Source: Microcaldota archaeon
GTDB taxonomy: Archaea; Micrarchaeota; Micrarchaeia; Anstonellales; Bilamarchaeaceae
Direction of reading: 5' to 3'
DNA length: 46,143 bases
Assembly: GCA_030613375.1 (NCBI GenBank)
Contig: JAUWMC010000004.1
Coordinates: 1-46,143 of the forward strand
Below the pieces are notes generated by a model, which was not told the DNA's origin, searched no databases, and saw nothing but the letters and a program-made list of their open reading frames with translations. Both the position numbers and the translations under genes were made by a program. Positions 1-9,695 of the stretch are shown piece by piece. Position 1 is the stretch's first letter; each line of letters opens with the position of its first letter.

Positions 1-61
1 AATGAAAAGATAAATGAAGAGAGATGACGAATATTATTCAATCTAATATGGGTGAGAGAAT

Positions 62-1174
62 ATGAAGACGACTTTGAGCATTATTAAAGCGGATGTTGGA
101 AGCTACTGTGGCCACCAAAGGTGCCACGTAAACCTCATGAATGAGGCAGATAAAGTGCTGAAGGAAGCCAAGGCATCAGGAATTCTTATAGATTATTATG
201 TTGCAAGATGTGGAGATGATTTAGATCTTATCATGACCCATGATAAAGGAGAGGGGAATGAGCAGGTTCACAAAACCGCATGGGACGCATTTATTACCGC
301 AACCGAAGAAGCAAAGAGGCTTAAGCTTTATGGAGCAGGGCAGGATCTTCTTTCCGATGCATTTTCCGGAAACGTAAAGGGACTGGGTCCAGGATGCGCG
401 GAAATTGAATTTGAGGAAAGAAAGAGCGAACCCGTAGTATGTTTCCTTATGGACAAAACCGACCCGGGTGCATTCAACTTCCCAGTATATAGAATGTTTG
501 CAGATCCGTTTTGCACTCCCGGTCTTGTAATTGACCCGAATATGCGCGGAGGTTTCACATTTGAAGTATTTGATGTTTATGAAAACAAGAAGGTGCTTCT
601 CAAAACCCCAGAGGAACTCTACGATTTGCTTGCATTGATTGGATCTACTTCCAAATATGTAATAAAACGTGTGTATCCTGGTCCAGAAAATAAGGTACCT
701 GAAAATGAACCTGCTGCGTGCGTAAGCACGGACAAGCTTTTTCAGATCGCAGGAGAGTATGTAGGAAAAGATGACCCTGTTGCAATTGTGCGTGGGCAGA
801 GCGGGCTTCCTGCAATTGGAGAAATTGTAGAACCCTATTCATTCCCTCACTTGGTTTCAGGATGGATGCGTGGTTCTCATGTAGGCCCCATATATCCATG
901 TGCAATGGACCAATCTGACCCAACCCGTTTCGATGGACCTACAAGAATAGTTGCTTTAGGATTCCAGCTTGCTGAAGGAAAGCTTGTTGGCCCAAATGAC
1001 ATATTCGCAGACCATGCCTTTGATAGGGCAAGGAAGAAATCCCTTGCTGCAGCAGATTATATGCGCAGACATGGACCTTTCCAGCCACACAGGCTTCCTC
1101 CAGCAGATATGGAATATACTTCCATGCCTAAGGTAATGGAGAAACTTAAGGGAAGGTTTGAACCCGTAGAATAG
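62..1174 (+). CDS. fbp: Fructose-1,6-bisphosphate aldolase/phosphatase (archaeal bifunctional type)
   Basis: 370 aa ORF; characteristic N-terminus (TTLSIIKADVGSYCGHQ) and internal motifs (DKTDPGAFNFPVYRMFADPF...GLVIDPNMRGGFTFEV) of archaeal FBPA/ase. Confidence 0.95.
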   Translation: MKTTLSIIKADVGSYCGHQRCHVNLMNEADKVLKEAKASGILIDYYVARCGDDLDLIMTHDKGEGNEQVHKTAWDAFITATEEAKRLKLYGAGQDLLSDAFSGNVKGLGPGCAEIEFEERKSEPVVCFLMDKTDPGAFNFPVYRMFADPFCTPGLVIDPNMRGGFTFEVFDVYENKKVLLKTPEELYDLLALIGSTSKYVIKRVYPGPENKVPENEPAACVSTDKLFQIAGEYVGKDDPVAIVRGQSGLPAIGEIVEPYSFPHLVSGWMRGSHVGPIYPCAMDQSDPTRFDGPTRIVALGFQLAEGKLVGPNDIFADHAFDRARKKSLAAADYMRRHGPFQPHRLPPADMEYTSMPKVMEKLKGRFEPVE

Positions 1175-1206
1175 GCCAGTAAAGTAACTCCCAGAGGGAG
1201 GGCCAG

Positions 1207-1584
1207 ATGTTCAGGCTAAGCAATGCCAGGATGCCCAAGATCAAAACAAGGGCGGTTGCCGCCAAGCAGTTTGCTCCATCTATTGGCCCTGAACCTCGTG
1301 TTTCATATAAACATCAGTCAAATCCCACATTAAAGCTAATCCAAGGCGGAAAATCTGAAGGCGCAAAGAAATTCGGGAAAAGAAAACTCTGCACATTCTG
1401 CAAAAATGAACTCAACTCCCAGGAAGAAGATGCTTTAATGGAGTGGAGAAAGGGTGTTGCTTATGCGCTTGGCCATAAAAATCCAGAGTATATCTGGCCA
1501 AAGGTTCGTGTTGAAGAAGACATGAAAAAGGACTCTGGTACGTGTTGGGGTTTCGGCTACCATGAAGACAAATATTATAAATAA
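1207..1584 (+). CDS. Hypothetical protein with CxxC (CTFCKNEL)
   Basis: 125 aa ORF, codirectional, RBS-like gggaggg upstream; single CxxC pair. Confidence 0.6.
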   Translation: MFRLSNARMPKIKTRAVAAKQFAPSIGPEPRVSYKHQSNPTLKLIQGGKSEGAKKFGKRKLCTFCKNELNSQEEDALMEWRKGVAYALGHKNPEYIWPKVRVEEDMKKDSGTCWGFGYHEDKYYK

Positions 1585-1603
1585 TTCCCTCTATTCTTCT
1601 TTC

Positions 1604-2197
1604 ATGAAGCGGTTCCTGCTTTCACTTTTGCTCATTCTTTCTATTTCCTATTCTTTGGAATATTCTACTCTGGAAATGCGCATAATAGACCAGAATGCAA
1701 ATCCCATAGAAGGTTCACACTTCTTTCTTGAATGCAAAATGAGCTTCACTACTGTAGATAGGTATCTTTGCACCAGCGATATGAATGGAACCTGCAAAAG
1801 CGGGTGCATGGACTGTGCCCCAGGTGAAACTGCATTTGTTCGTGCAAAATATGCAAACAAAACTCTTGAGCAGGAAATAACTGGGTGGACAGGTTCGGAT
1901 GCAGAAAGCTGCCTTTCTTTTCACCCCCCATCTAATCCATTGGGAACATTCATAATAGAAATTGAATACGAAGAAGATGAGCTGTTTCAGGATACTGGTG
2001 ATGAGGATTTGAATGCCCAGGAAAACATCCCTGAAAATGTGAATATAGAAACAAAAGATTACCATTTCAGCTCTACAGAATATGAGTATACTTCCTATGT
2101 GGAAGAAGATGAAGAAGTGCAAGAAGAAAGTTGCCTTCCTGCCTTCGCACTACTTGGATTATTCTTCCTCTATTATGCCAAGTATTCTCTCAATTGA
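1604..2197 (+). CDS. Secreted/membrane-anchored protein with Cys-rich ectodomain, acidic stalk and C-terminal ESCLPAFALL hydrophobic tail
   Basis: Signal peptide MKRFLLSLLLILSISYS (internal Met of the 1562 ORF), Cys-rich region, acidic linker, terminal hydrophobic segment. Confidence 0.65.
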   Translation: MKRFLLSLLLILSISYSLEYSTLEMRIIDQNANPIEGSHFFLECKMSFTTVDRYLCTSDMNGTCKSGCMDCAPGETAFVRAKYANKTLEQEITGWTGSDAESCLSFHPPSNPLGTFIIEIEYEEDELFQDTGDEDLNAQENIPENVNIETKDYHFSSTEYEYTSYVEEDEEVQEESCLPAFALLGLFFLYYAKYSLN

Positions 2198-3112
2198 TTC
2201 CCTTGGGCTTTCTTCGGCAATATTTAGCACATATACAGGAACCCTCTCAAATAGCTCAGCAAAAAAGGATTTGCGCATCCAGGTTTTCCTTGGGCTTCTA
2301 ATTAATTGATGTGGATTGCAGAAATCATTCTTCGTTAGGTATTTTACTGCTTCATCAGGTTCGAGCTCTTTGAATGCAGGCTTTCCTTTCTCATTAGTAA
2401 GCAATACTGCGGCTCCCATTACTGACCGGGAAAACAGCCTTCCTGCCCCAAAAAGCATCCTTACATCTACAATACTTCTCCCTACAGTGTCCTTTTGCCC
2501 CCTACACTTTTTCAGAAGTTTTGCATACTGTTTCCAGTCTTGGGAAATGTTATCTCTTACATACGAATTCTTCTCAGAAGAACTAACCAGCACATCATTT
2601 GCAAGTTTTACGAACATCCAATCATCCGTAAGAAAATTAGTGTATTTTTCTAACATCAGCCCATAAGTAAGAGTGGTTTTTCCGCTTCCGCTGGGCCCAA
2701 TAAGCGCTATTCCATTCCCCCCGAAATCTACATACGAGCCATGGATTGAAAACCTCCGATGCTCAGAACGTACATCTTCAAGGAATTCCGCAACCAGACC
2801 TAGTGCAATGGACTTTATCCATCCATAATAATCACAATTTTCAATAATCACCGTTTTCGAAGCAGGTTCATATTTGACCCGCATGGTTTTTCCTGTTTTT
2901 ATGGAAAATATCCTTGCATGTGGCCTTATCGACTCTATCATAGGGTGGAAATTGTCCTCCCACATCTCCTTATGTTCCCTGGAATCCGTGAAGAGTTTTA
3001 CACAGGTTCCGTAGATATCTGCCTTGCATTCGTAAAGCGACCTCGAGTAAATCTTAGTAAAGAGCTTTTCTTTTTCCTCCATTGTAATTTTGAGAACTTC
3101 ATACATACTCAC
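2159..3112 (-). CDS. HPr kinase/phosphorylase C-terminal-like (HprK-like) P-loop kinase
   Basis: 317 aa; Walker A GPSGSGKTTL and downstream TDDWMFVK in HprK/PEPCK-like arrangement; converges on and overlaps the preceding gene by ~39 bp. Confidence 0.65.
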   Translation of the reverse strand: MSMYEVLKITMEEKEKLFTKIYSRSLYECKADIYGTCVKLFTDSREHKEMWEDNFHPMIESIRPHARIFSIKTGKTMRVKYEPASKTVIIENCDYYGWIKSIALGLVAEFLEDVRSEHRRFSIHGSYVDFGGNGIALIGPSGSGKTTLTYGLMLEKYTNFLTDDWMFVKLANDVLVSSSEKNSYVRDNISQDWKQYAKLLKKCRGQKDTVGRSIVDVRMLFGAGRLFSRSVMGAAVLLTNEKGKPAFKELEPDEAVKYLTKNDFCNPHQLIRSPRKTWMRKSFFAELFERVPVYVLNIAEESPRESIERILGIIEEE

Positions 3113-3165
3113 TCTTCAGGCGGAACAATCTTAAAGGTTAAGTCCGTTAGTGAAACCGAGGGTCC

Positions 3166-4023
3166 ATGATTCGACTTGGATACGTATACCCTGCGGGAAA
3201 GCTCCTGAAACCCCCTAAGAGGAAGCTTACAGATGAAAAGCTAATTGAATCTGGTAGGGAAAACCTCTTGAGAATTGCGGATGCGCTTGAATGGAATGCT
3301 AAGCACGAAATAAGGCTATTCAGAATTCCTCTTGATTCAATCCCGTTCAGCCCGAAAAACACCCTCAAATCCTGGAAAAAGAAGCTTGATGTGGAAGGCG
3401 AAGTGATCGGGAAATTCATCCGCAAAAACAGGATGCGTATTTTCATGCACACTTCCCCTCAGTATTACCTAAGCGCCCAGGATCCTGCAAATCTTAAACA
3501 ATCTATTGCGGAAATTGAGCACTGTTCAGCCACACTTGATTTGCTTGGACTTGGTGCATCCGCGAAAATAATCACCAACATAGGAAGAATTCCAAAAAGA
3601 AGGAAGAATACTGCAAGGAGGTTTATTTCCAATTTTTCCAAGCTTTCTTCTCACGCCCAGGAGCGAATAGTCGTGGAAAACGATGATCTGCACTGGTCAT
3701 TCTATGATGCTTTTGGAGTTGCTGGAAAGCTCCATATTCCGATTGTATTCAATTATCCAGCATTTCTCAAGAACAAATTCACTGACCTTTCCCCACAGGA
3801 CATCATAAATGTAGCAGCGATAAGCTGGGAAAAAGATGATGGAAGGCAAAAAGTTCATTACTCAGAAAATGTGCGAGGGCAAAAAAAGAAGTGCACAATT
3901 TCTAAGCGCACTTTCCGCAAATTCCACGAGGAAATCCTAGGTCTTAAGGTGGATGTGGTCCTCCATAGTGAAGAAGGGGGTCGTTCCGTGCTCAAAGCCC
4001 AAGAAATTATAAATCAGGTGTAA
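3166..4023 (+). CDS. uvsE: UV damage endonuclease UvdE/UvsE-like
   Basis: 285 aa; RLGYVYPAGK N-terminus, FRIPLDSIPF, HTSPQYYLS, VENDDLHWSF, HSEEGGR motifs of the UVDE TIM-barrel family. Confidence 0.85.
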   Translation: MIRLGYVYPAGKLLKPPKRKLTDEKLIESGRENLLRIADALEWNAKHEIRLFRIPLDSIPFSPKNTLKSWKKKLDVEGEVIGKFIRKNRMRIFMHTSPQYYLSAQDPANLKQSIAEIEHCSATLDLLGLGASAKIITNIGRIPKRRKNTARRFISNFSKLSSHAQERIVVENDDLHWSFYDAFGVAGKLHIPIVFNYPAFLKNKFTDLSPQDIINVAAISWEKDDGRQKVHYSENVRGQKKKCTISKRTFRKFHEEILGLKVDVVLHSEEGGRSVLKAQEIINQV

Positions 4024-4025
4024 TC

Positions 4026-4313
4026 ATGACAAGAAAGAGCATAGCATTAAAATATACTTTAGGAATTTCGATATTTGCAATTTTGGGAATACTGCTCGTA
4101 GTATTCTTTCCGGGAAAGGGAATAGGATTACTTGCTCCATTGCTTATGGGTCCTGGAATCACTATTCTTCTATTAGGGATTTTCTATGATTCATCCCTAG
4201 GGCCTTTCTTCGGTTTTAGTGACGAGGCATTTGTAAGAAAAATTAAGTATGCATATATAGGAATTGGAGGGCTATTTGCCCTGATGGGTTTCTTTATGTG
4301 GGCATTTGCGTAG
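4026..4313 (+). CDS. Small integral membrane protein (about 3 TM)
   Basis: 95 aa hydrophobic ORF starting 3 nt after the uvsE stop. Confidence 0.65.
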   Translation: MTRKSIALKYTLGISIFAILGILLVVFFPGKGIGLLAPLLMGPGITILLLGIFYDSSLGPFFGFSDEAFVRKIKYAYIGIGGLFALMGFFMWAFA

Positions 4314-4354
4314 GTTTATAAAGTTCAAATGAGGAAAATAAAAAAGGTGTAAAT

Positions 4355-5434
4355 ATGGGTCAAAAAGGAATACTGGTTAAGAAAGCAAAAACCCTTCGCG
4401 GGGATGCGGTAAGGTGGCTGGACAAAAACCTCCAGGGAAAAACATTTAGTCAGAGGTATTTGGATGCAAGAAAGCTGTTTAATGTAGCTGGAAATGCAAG
4501 AAGCAAGCTGGAATACGCACTTCCAAAGGACATTAAACTAAGAGGTAAGCTTGCAAAAGAAAGAGAAAAACTTTACACTCAATATAATGATGCAATCTCC
4601 GAGCTTACAACAGATGTGGAAGATGCATTAAAGCAGATGAAGAAGCTTAGGGGAGAATTCCTTGCTTCCGAAAGCGCTGGGCAACGTGTGGAATATGATG
4701 AACAAATGAAGAAGCTCAAAACTAGATTGGATGATCTTCGGGAATATGCAAAATGGGTTCCTGCTGACCTTAAGAGGCGTGAATATCGAAGAGCAGATGC
4801 CACAATTAATGCAGCCCTTTCTCCAGAAACAGTTCCAAAAAGACGCGTTCCAGTAACCAAGGTGAGGAAAGAGCTTCGGGAAGTGGCCTCAGAAATGAAA
4901 GATCTTAAATCCAAGAGGGCAGCCGCAAAAAGTGCAGCTAAAAAACTAACTTTTGCTCGCCAGATAAACAAACTTCGTGCAAAGAGGGGCAGGCTTCAAG
5001 CAAAGCTTGAGATTCCTGTTGAAACCGCAGTTGCATCTAAGGAAGAAGAGATGGATTTCACCAAATTCGCAAGTAAAGCTGAGCGCAAACGCTTCTTTGC
5101 TGAGCAGGAAAAGGTTATAGGCGCAACAGCAGTTGCAAAGATCATGCCCAATAAAAAAGATCGTGAAATGGTCTTTACCGAAGCAGATACAGAGAAATTT
5201 GATCGGAAGCAAAGGAACGTGGCTGGAAAAAAAGAAATGCTTGCTGCCCTAAAGGAAGCCCGCGTTCTTACTAAGGAGATGGCTGCAAAGAAGAAAGCCG
5301 GAAAGTCTATGGCAGGAGTGCGTAGGAAAAGGTTTGAAGCATTTGCAAGGTACATGGAACTTGGTGGGAACCCGGAAAGAGTCCCAAAAAACATCCTAAA
5401 AGCCATGATCGAAGAAGGAAGGAGAATGGGGTAG
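4355..5434 (+). CDS. Lys/Arg-rich coiled-coil protein
   Basis: 359 aa; long charged heptad-like stretches; TATA (tttataaag ~4316) and RBS-like aggtgt upstream. Confidence 0.65.
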   Translation: MGQKGILVKKAKTLRGDAVRWLDKNLQGKTFSQRYLDARKLFNVAGNARSKLEYALPKDIKLRGKLAKEREKLYTQYNDAISELTTDVEDALKQMKKLRGEFLASESAGQRVEYDEQMKKLKTRLDDLREYAKWVPADLKRREYRRADATINAALSPETVPKRRVPVTKVRKELREVASEMKDLKSKRAAAKSAAKKLTFARQINKLRAKRGRLQAKLEIPVETAVASKEEEMDFTKFASKAERKRFFAEQEKVIGATAVAKIMPNKKDREMVFTEADTEKFDRKQRNVAGKKEMLAALKEARVLTKEMAAKKKAGKSMAGVRRKRFEAFARYMELGGNPERVPKNILKAMIEEGRRMG

Positions 5435-5441
5435 TATACAG

Positions 5442-5903
5442 ATGAGTAACGGACAGAAAGTAAAAATACCCAAGAAGAAGCGAGCTGACCAAATAGCGAT
5501 TTATGAATACCGAGTAAATATTGGCGGGGAAACATATGCAATCCAGACAGCAAATCGCCTTAATTTGGAAACCCTTGATGCAAAGAAAGGCTCAAGCGCG
5601 GAAATTTCCGGAGAAGATCTTGTTTCTGCCCTGAAATCCTACAATGTAAATGTGCTAATGCCAGGAATTGAGAATTTTGGCAGGATATCTAAAGTAACCG
5701 AGAGGGAATGGCAGGGCAAAACTATCGAGGAGAAAGAGCCAGTTTTTGGTGGAATAAATGGGATTCTAAATCTGCTTTCAGAATGGGAATCTGTTCCAGT
5801 AGTGGGCATAAAGTTTAACGGCAAGGAAAAAATTTCAAAAAGCAAGCTTCTTTCTTCAAACTTTGAAGAAAATCCATTTACTAGAATAACTACGAGGGCA
5901 TAA
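5442..5903 (+). CDS. Hypothetical protein
   Basis: 153 aa ORF, 8 nt after the preceding stop and abutting the next gene (TAAATG). Confidence 0.6.
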   Translation: MSNGQKVKIPKKKRADQIAIYEYRVNIGGETYAIQTANRLNLETLDAKKGSSAEISGEDLVSALKSYNVNVLMPGIENFGRISKVTEREWQGKTIEEKEPVFGGINGILNLLSEWESVPVVGIKFNGKEKISKSKLLSSNFEENPFTRITTRA

Positions 5904-6218
5904 ATGGCTGAAGACGATATTACAATATGCCCGCACTGTGGCTCGGATTTATCTGATCCTGAAAATGTACAGCCTATGAACCGCGCTGCGATTTTAAGCT
6001 GGACTGGGAAAGAGATGTGCCCCAACTGCCATTATTATGGCTTTTTTCTTTCTGTTCCCCGCTCTCAGCTATCTAAAATGGAATTTCCGAATAAAAACGT
6101 TAAATTGAACCTCAAGGCTGCGCAAAACCTAATGGTGCACGAAAGCAACTCCTGGCTTGTCGCAGTTATATTTATTACCGTAGTTGCAACTCTCTTTTAC
6201 CTTCTCCTTACTACGTAA
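5904..6218 (+). CDS. Zinc-ribbon, C-terminal TM protein
   Basis: 104 aa; CPHCGSD...CPNCHYYG plus terminal TM helix; starts directly after preceding stop. Confidence 0.65.
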   Translation: MAEDDITICPHCGSDLSDPENVQPMNRAAILSWTGKEMCPNCHYYGFFLSVPRSQLSKMEFPNKNVKLNLKAAQNLMVHESNSWLVAVIFITVVATLFYLLLTT

Positions 6219-6390
6219 ATAAGTTTATAAATTCTACAATGGTAATAATTACGGTGTTACCTTGGTCCAAAAAAGGTGGAAAAAGGGCTTAGTTAATAAT
6301 CTTTTATATTTTCTAATATTCTTTTTCTTTTAATATATTATAATGTGGTAAATGTGGGTTTAAATAGTTTAATCGCCATATATACCATTC

Positions 6391-7104
6391 ATGCTTGAAC
6401 GTTTACCTCGCACCAAAGCTCTCCTCGTAATCCCTAAAAACAAGAAAATGAAGCGCTTTGTTGACACTTCTGTTGCAGCAAACGGCCCGCTTCTTGAGGG
6501 ATTAATGAATAGCAAATCAGACCTCAGGAACATAATCTTAGTTGTTGATGAGATGCTTAAACAGGATTTAAAATTCGGAACCCGCCTTCCCAAAACCCTT
6601 CTTTCCTTCAGCCGTGAGGTTGCATCTACCTGGGATAGTATAACAAAGGAGGAAAAAGAAAAAGCCGGAGTAGATCCTGAGTTTTGCAGGCAAATTTCCC
6701 CTGCTTCTGCGTATTTCAGTAATATACGAAGGGGAAATATTTCATTTGGAATTCTTCTAGACACCACTGAAACTAAAAGAAGTATGATTAAGCGCTGGAA
6801 ACTTCTTTTGGGCTTGCAGCACGGAACTGTTCCTTTTGAGGAAGTCCAGGAGTTTTTCCTTAAACAAGCCCAAGAATGCCTGCAACTTAATTCTTTTGAA
6901 GTAACCAAAGACGGAATTAAGCTTACGGGGGAGCGTGCACATATAGATGGTGAGACTGGAGAGATTGAAACTATTCCCGGTGAAATAAAGTTAGTGCACA
7001 AAAGCATCCACTCAAATATTTTTGAATATGAAGAAAGGCTTTTCCGGCTCAAGAACAAAGTCGCAAACCGCCTCATTGTTGGCTACTCCCCTATATTACA
7101 ATAA
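6391..7104 (+). CDS. Hypothetical protein
   Basis: 237 aa ORF; TATA-like tttaaata ~25 nt upstream of the ATG (leaderless). Confidence 0.55.
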   Translation: MLERLPRTKALLVIPKNKKMKRFVDTSVAANGPLLEGLMNSKSDLRNIILVVDEMLKQDLKFGTRLPKTLLSFSREVASTWDSITKEEKEKAGVDPEFCRQISPASAYFSNIRRGNISFGILLDTTETKRSMIKRWKLLLGLQHGTVPFEEVQEFFLKQAQECLQLNSFEVTKDGIKLTGERAHIDGETGEIETIPGEIKLVHKSIHSNIFEYEERLFRLKNKVANRLIVGYSPILQ

Positions 7105-7223
7105 TCTTTTATATTTTCTAACAAGTAATTAGAACAAATATTTAGTTATATATGTTCGTTCATACTAATGGATCTTATAACACGTGTAATTATTCAGAAA
7201 TAAATACCTTGGGGGTATTGGAA

Positions 7224-8390
7224 ATGGACATGGAAAAGTATAAACCAAGATATGTGGAATTACCAAAACCAATTACCACTCTTAGGCGACTCTCTTTATT
7301 GGGCCTTGCGGATATGGAGGAATTACTTGTTCTCGAAAAAGAGTATGGGCTCCCCTTTCCCCTACTCACATCCGAATATTTTGTAAGCCTCATGGACATC
7401 AAAGATCCCCAAGACCCCCTCCGGCAGCTCGTTGTCCCCACAAAAGAAGAATTAAACGCCTATTATAACATGGATGTGAGCCAGCAAAAAGAACGCGGCT
7501 CCTTTGATACAAGCGGAGAACACACTAACCTAAAAGCACCCGGGTTACAGCACAAATACGGCTCCACTGCACTTGCATTAATAAGCAACGTTTGTGCAGG
7601 CTTATGCAGGGAATGTTTCAGAAAAAGAATTTTCTTTGAAGAAAGCGGAGCTGCCAATGAAGCTACTTTTCCGAATGAAAAAGCAATTGAATATCTTAAA
7701 AAACACAAAGAAATTAATACTATTCTCCTCTCCGGTGGAGATGCTTTCATGCTTTCGGATGACTCTCTCCTGGACCTTTTGGATATTCTAGCCGACAAGA
7801 CCCTTGACCACATAACAACCATACGCTTTGGGTCTAAGATATTTGCATACTACCCCCAGCGAGTTACTCAGAAACTTGTTACCATATTAAAAGATTATGA
7901 ACAAAAAACCGGAAAATGCATCCAAATTTCAACCCATTTTGAACATGCAAATGAGCTTGGCCCAGAATGCATAAAATCTCTTGATTTGCTCCATGGCGCA
8001 GGCTTGATTGTATACAACCAGACTGTTTTACTTAACGGAATCAATTACGACGTGGATATGCTCTACAACCTATTTTCCAAAATGGCAGAACATGGCGTTC
8101 GCCCATACTATCTATTTCAGTGCAGGCCTGTTATCGGCTCAATGCATCAGCAGGTTCCCTTAGTTGAAGGTGTAAAGATATACAACAAGCTGATGCAAAG
8201 AATGTCTGGAGTTCACAAACCACTCTATGCAATGTCTACAAAACTCGGGAAGATGCAGATTGTCGGGCTTCATCCTGAAAATGAAAACATAATTGTACTT
8301 AGGCGGCACTCTTCCAAAAAAATAGAAGATACTGGCAAAGTATTGTTTTATGATGTTTCCAAAAATGATCCCTACTGGGTCTATACTTAG
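7224..8390 (+). CDS. KamA-family radical SAM protein (lysine 2,3-aminomutase-like)
   Basis: CAGLCRECFRKR = CxxxCxxC cluster motif, HFEHANEL, YLFQCRPV, retained Lys in YAMSTKLGKMQIVG. ORF track starts at 7152; ATG 7224 (MDMEKYKPRYVELP), preceded by a G-rich RBS, is the more likely start. Confidence 0.85.
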   Translation: MDMEKYKPRYVELPKPITTLRRLSLLGLADMEELLVLEKEYGLPFPLLTSEYFVSLMDIKDPQDPLRQLVVPTKEELNAYYNMDVSQQKERGSFDTSGEHTNLKAPGLQHKYGSTALALISNVCAGLCRECFRKRIFFEESGAANEATFPNEKAIEYLKKHKEINTILLSGGDAFMLSDDSLLDLLDILADKTLDHITTIRFGSKIFAYYPQRVTQKLVTILKDYEQKTGKCIQISTHFEHANELGPECIKSLDLLHGAGLIVYNQTVLLNGINYDVDMLYNLFSKMAEHGVRPYYLFQCRPVIGSMHQQVPLVEGVKIYNKLMQRMSGVHKPLYAMSTKLGKMQIVGLHPENENIIVLRRHSSKKIEDTGKVLFYDVSKNDPYWVYT

Positions 8391-8412
8391 AATTACCTTA
8401 TTTTCAATACTC

Positions 8413-8438
8413 TATTATATTTTCTAATAAACTATTAG
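8413..8438. terminator. AT-rich boundary element / candidate U-rich terminator (copy A)
   Basis: tattatattttctaataaactattag, identical to 9813-9838; contains CTAATA-aac-TATTAG dyad; lies between convergent stops. Confidence 0.45.
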
Positions 8439-8440
8439 TA

Positions 8441-8911
8441 TTACATCTTTAGGATTAACTGTTCAAACTCCGCTGGCTCAAACCCAAGCGATTTATATGC
8501 TCTTTTTGCCCCTGCATTGCACTTGGCCACATAAAGCCGTATTGTTTTTATCTTCTTTTTCTTAAACCACTTTTTCATCTCTACAAATAGCTTCTTCCCG
8601 ATGCCCTTCCCTCTGTTTTCTTCTGTTACGTAGACTTGCCCAATATGGCCCTTTTCTTTCTCCACAAAAACCGGAGGGTCCTCCTCAATCTTTCCACTGA
8701 TGTATCCTACAATCTTCCCATCCTCTTCCGCAACAAAAAATGCTTTTTTTGATTTTTTCATATCTTCCAATATGCATCGTTTTTGGATCTTTTTGAAATT
8801 TTTCCGCAAATTGAAATCAACCTGGCAATCATTGATTTGGCTCATGTACAACTGGTATGCGAGCTCAGTAATCTCGTCCAAATCCTTTTTGGTTGCTTTC
8901 CGGATTCTCAC
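8441..8911 (-). CDS. GNAT N-acetyltransferase (paralog A)
   Basis: VRIRKATKKDLDEI...QVYVTEENRGKGIGKKLF...YKSLGF; GTG start at 8911 preferred because the upstream 'MIYY' codons lie in the TATA-rich promoter. Confidence 0.85.
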   Translation of the reverse strand: MRIRKATKKDLDEITELAYQLYMSQINDCQVDFNLRKNFKKIQKRCILEDMKKSKKAFFVAEEDGKIVGYISGKIEEDPPVFVEKEKGHIGQVYVTEENRGKGIGKKLFVEMKKWFKKKKIKTIRLYVAKCNAGAKRAYKSLGFEPAEFEQLILKM

Positions 8912-8918
8912 ACTTTCC

Positions 8919-9002
8919 CTATAATATATCATATATTATATATAGGACGCAAAACTGCTCCCTTTTCAATACTCTTTTAGAAATTCTAATACTTTTTATT
9001 TT
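8919..9002 (-). promoter_or_regulatory. GNAT-A promoter/upstream block, near-identical to 10307-10390
   Basis: ~84 nt with about 4 mismatches to the block upstream of GNAT-B; contains ctataatatatcatatattatatata TATA-rich core. Confidence 0.65.
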
Positions 9003-9063
9003 TTGATTCAGTGGAAAGCTTCCCTGGAAAGCTTTATATATGACGTCTGCACAAAAGGACAAC

Positions 9064-9267
9064 ATGACAGTATTGCAAACAGCATACGAATCCTACCTGA
9101 GAATGGACTTAACAGAGCATTCTGGTGCATGGGTAGCCATTTTCAAGGATACTGTCATTGCAGTCGGAAAAGGCCCTAAGGAAACATATGCTAAAGCGAT
9201 TAAAATAGATAAAAGCGGTCGGTTTTTGTTAACCAAGGTTACTTCTAAAGAATTACAGATATTGTGA
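9064..9267 (+). CDS. DUF5678-like small protein
   Basis: MTVLQTAYESYLRMDLTEHSGAWVAIFKDTVIAVGKGPKETYAKAIK resembles DUF5678; TATA tttatata at ~9032 gives a leaderless start at 9064. Confidence 0.65.
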   Translation: MTVLQTAYESYLRMDLTEHSGAWVAIFKDTVIAVGKGPKETYAKAIKIDKSGRFLLTKVTSKELQIL

Positions 9268-9695
9268 GACCAATGGCATTTTCATTTAAATATAAACAGT
9301 TTATTTTTCCAGACGGAACAACAATTTCAGTGCCCAAAATACCAGTATCTTTGGTGGGAAAAACAAAACCATTGAAAACCATGGGTCTTTTGGATTCGGG
9401 GGCAACTGAAACTATTATTCCAACGGAAATAGCGGATCTGCTTTGGCTGTAAATGAAAAAATCGAATAAAACCACTGTAACTGCTGTCGGTGGGAAGACT
9501 AAGGCCTGGCAATCAAAGATGAAGATTATCGTAGAGGAAAAGGGCCGAAGAAAGCACCAAATTACTGCCCCCATTTGTATAATGAGGGACGAGGACTTAG
9601 ATGAGATCGTGATTGGCCGGGAAGGATTTTTTGAAGCATTTGATATTACCTTCATGGAAACGAAAAAGAAGGTGAAATTAAAACCGGTGGGCTAA
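9264..9695 (+). pseudogene. Retropepsin-like aspartyl protease interrupted by in-frame TAA (9450-9452)
   Basis: Same frame across the stop: ...GLLDSGATETIIPTEIADLLWL* MKKSNKTTVTAVGG...EIVIGREGFFEAFDITF; DSGA active-site motif; GTGA overlap with preceding stop. Confidence 0.65.

Noticed and set aside
9450-9452. Stop-codon recoding (TAA as sense) suggested by the split protease
   Set aside because: All other genes in the window use TAA/TAG/TGA as normal stops, so a local mutation or sequencing error is simpler.
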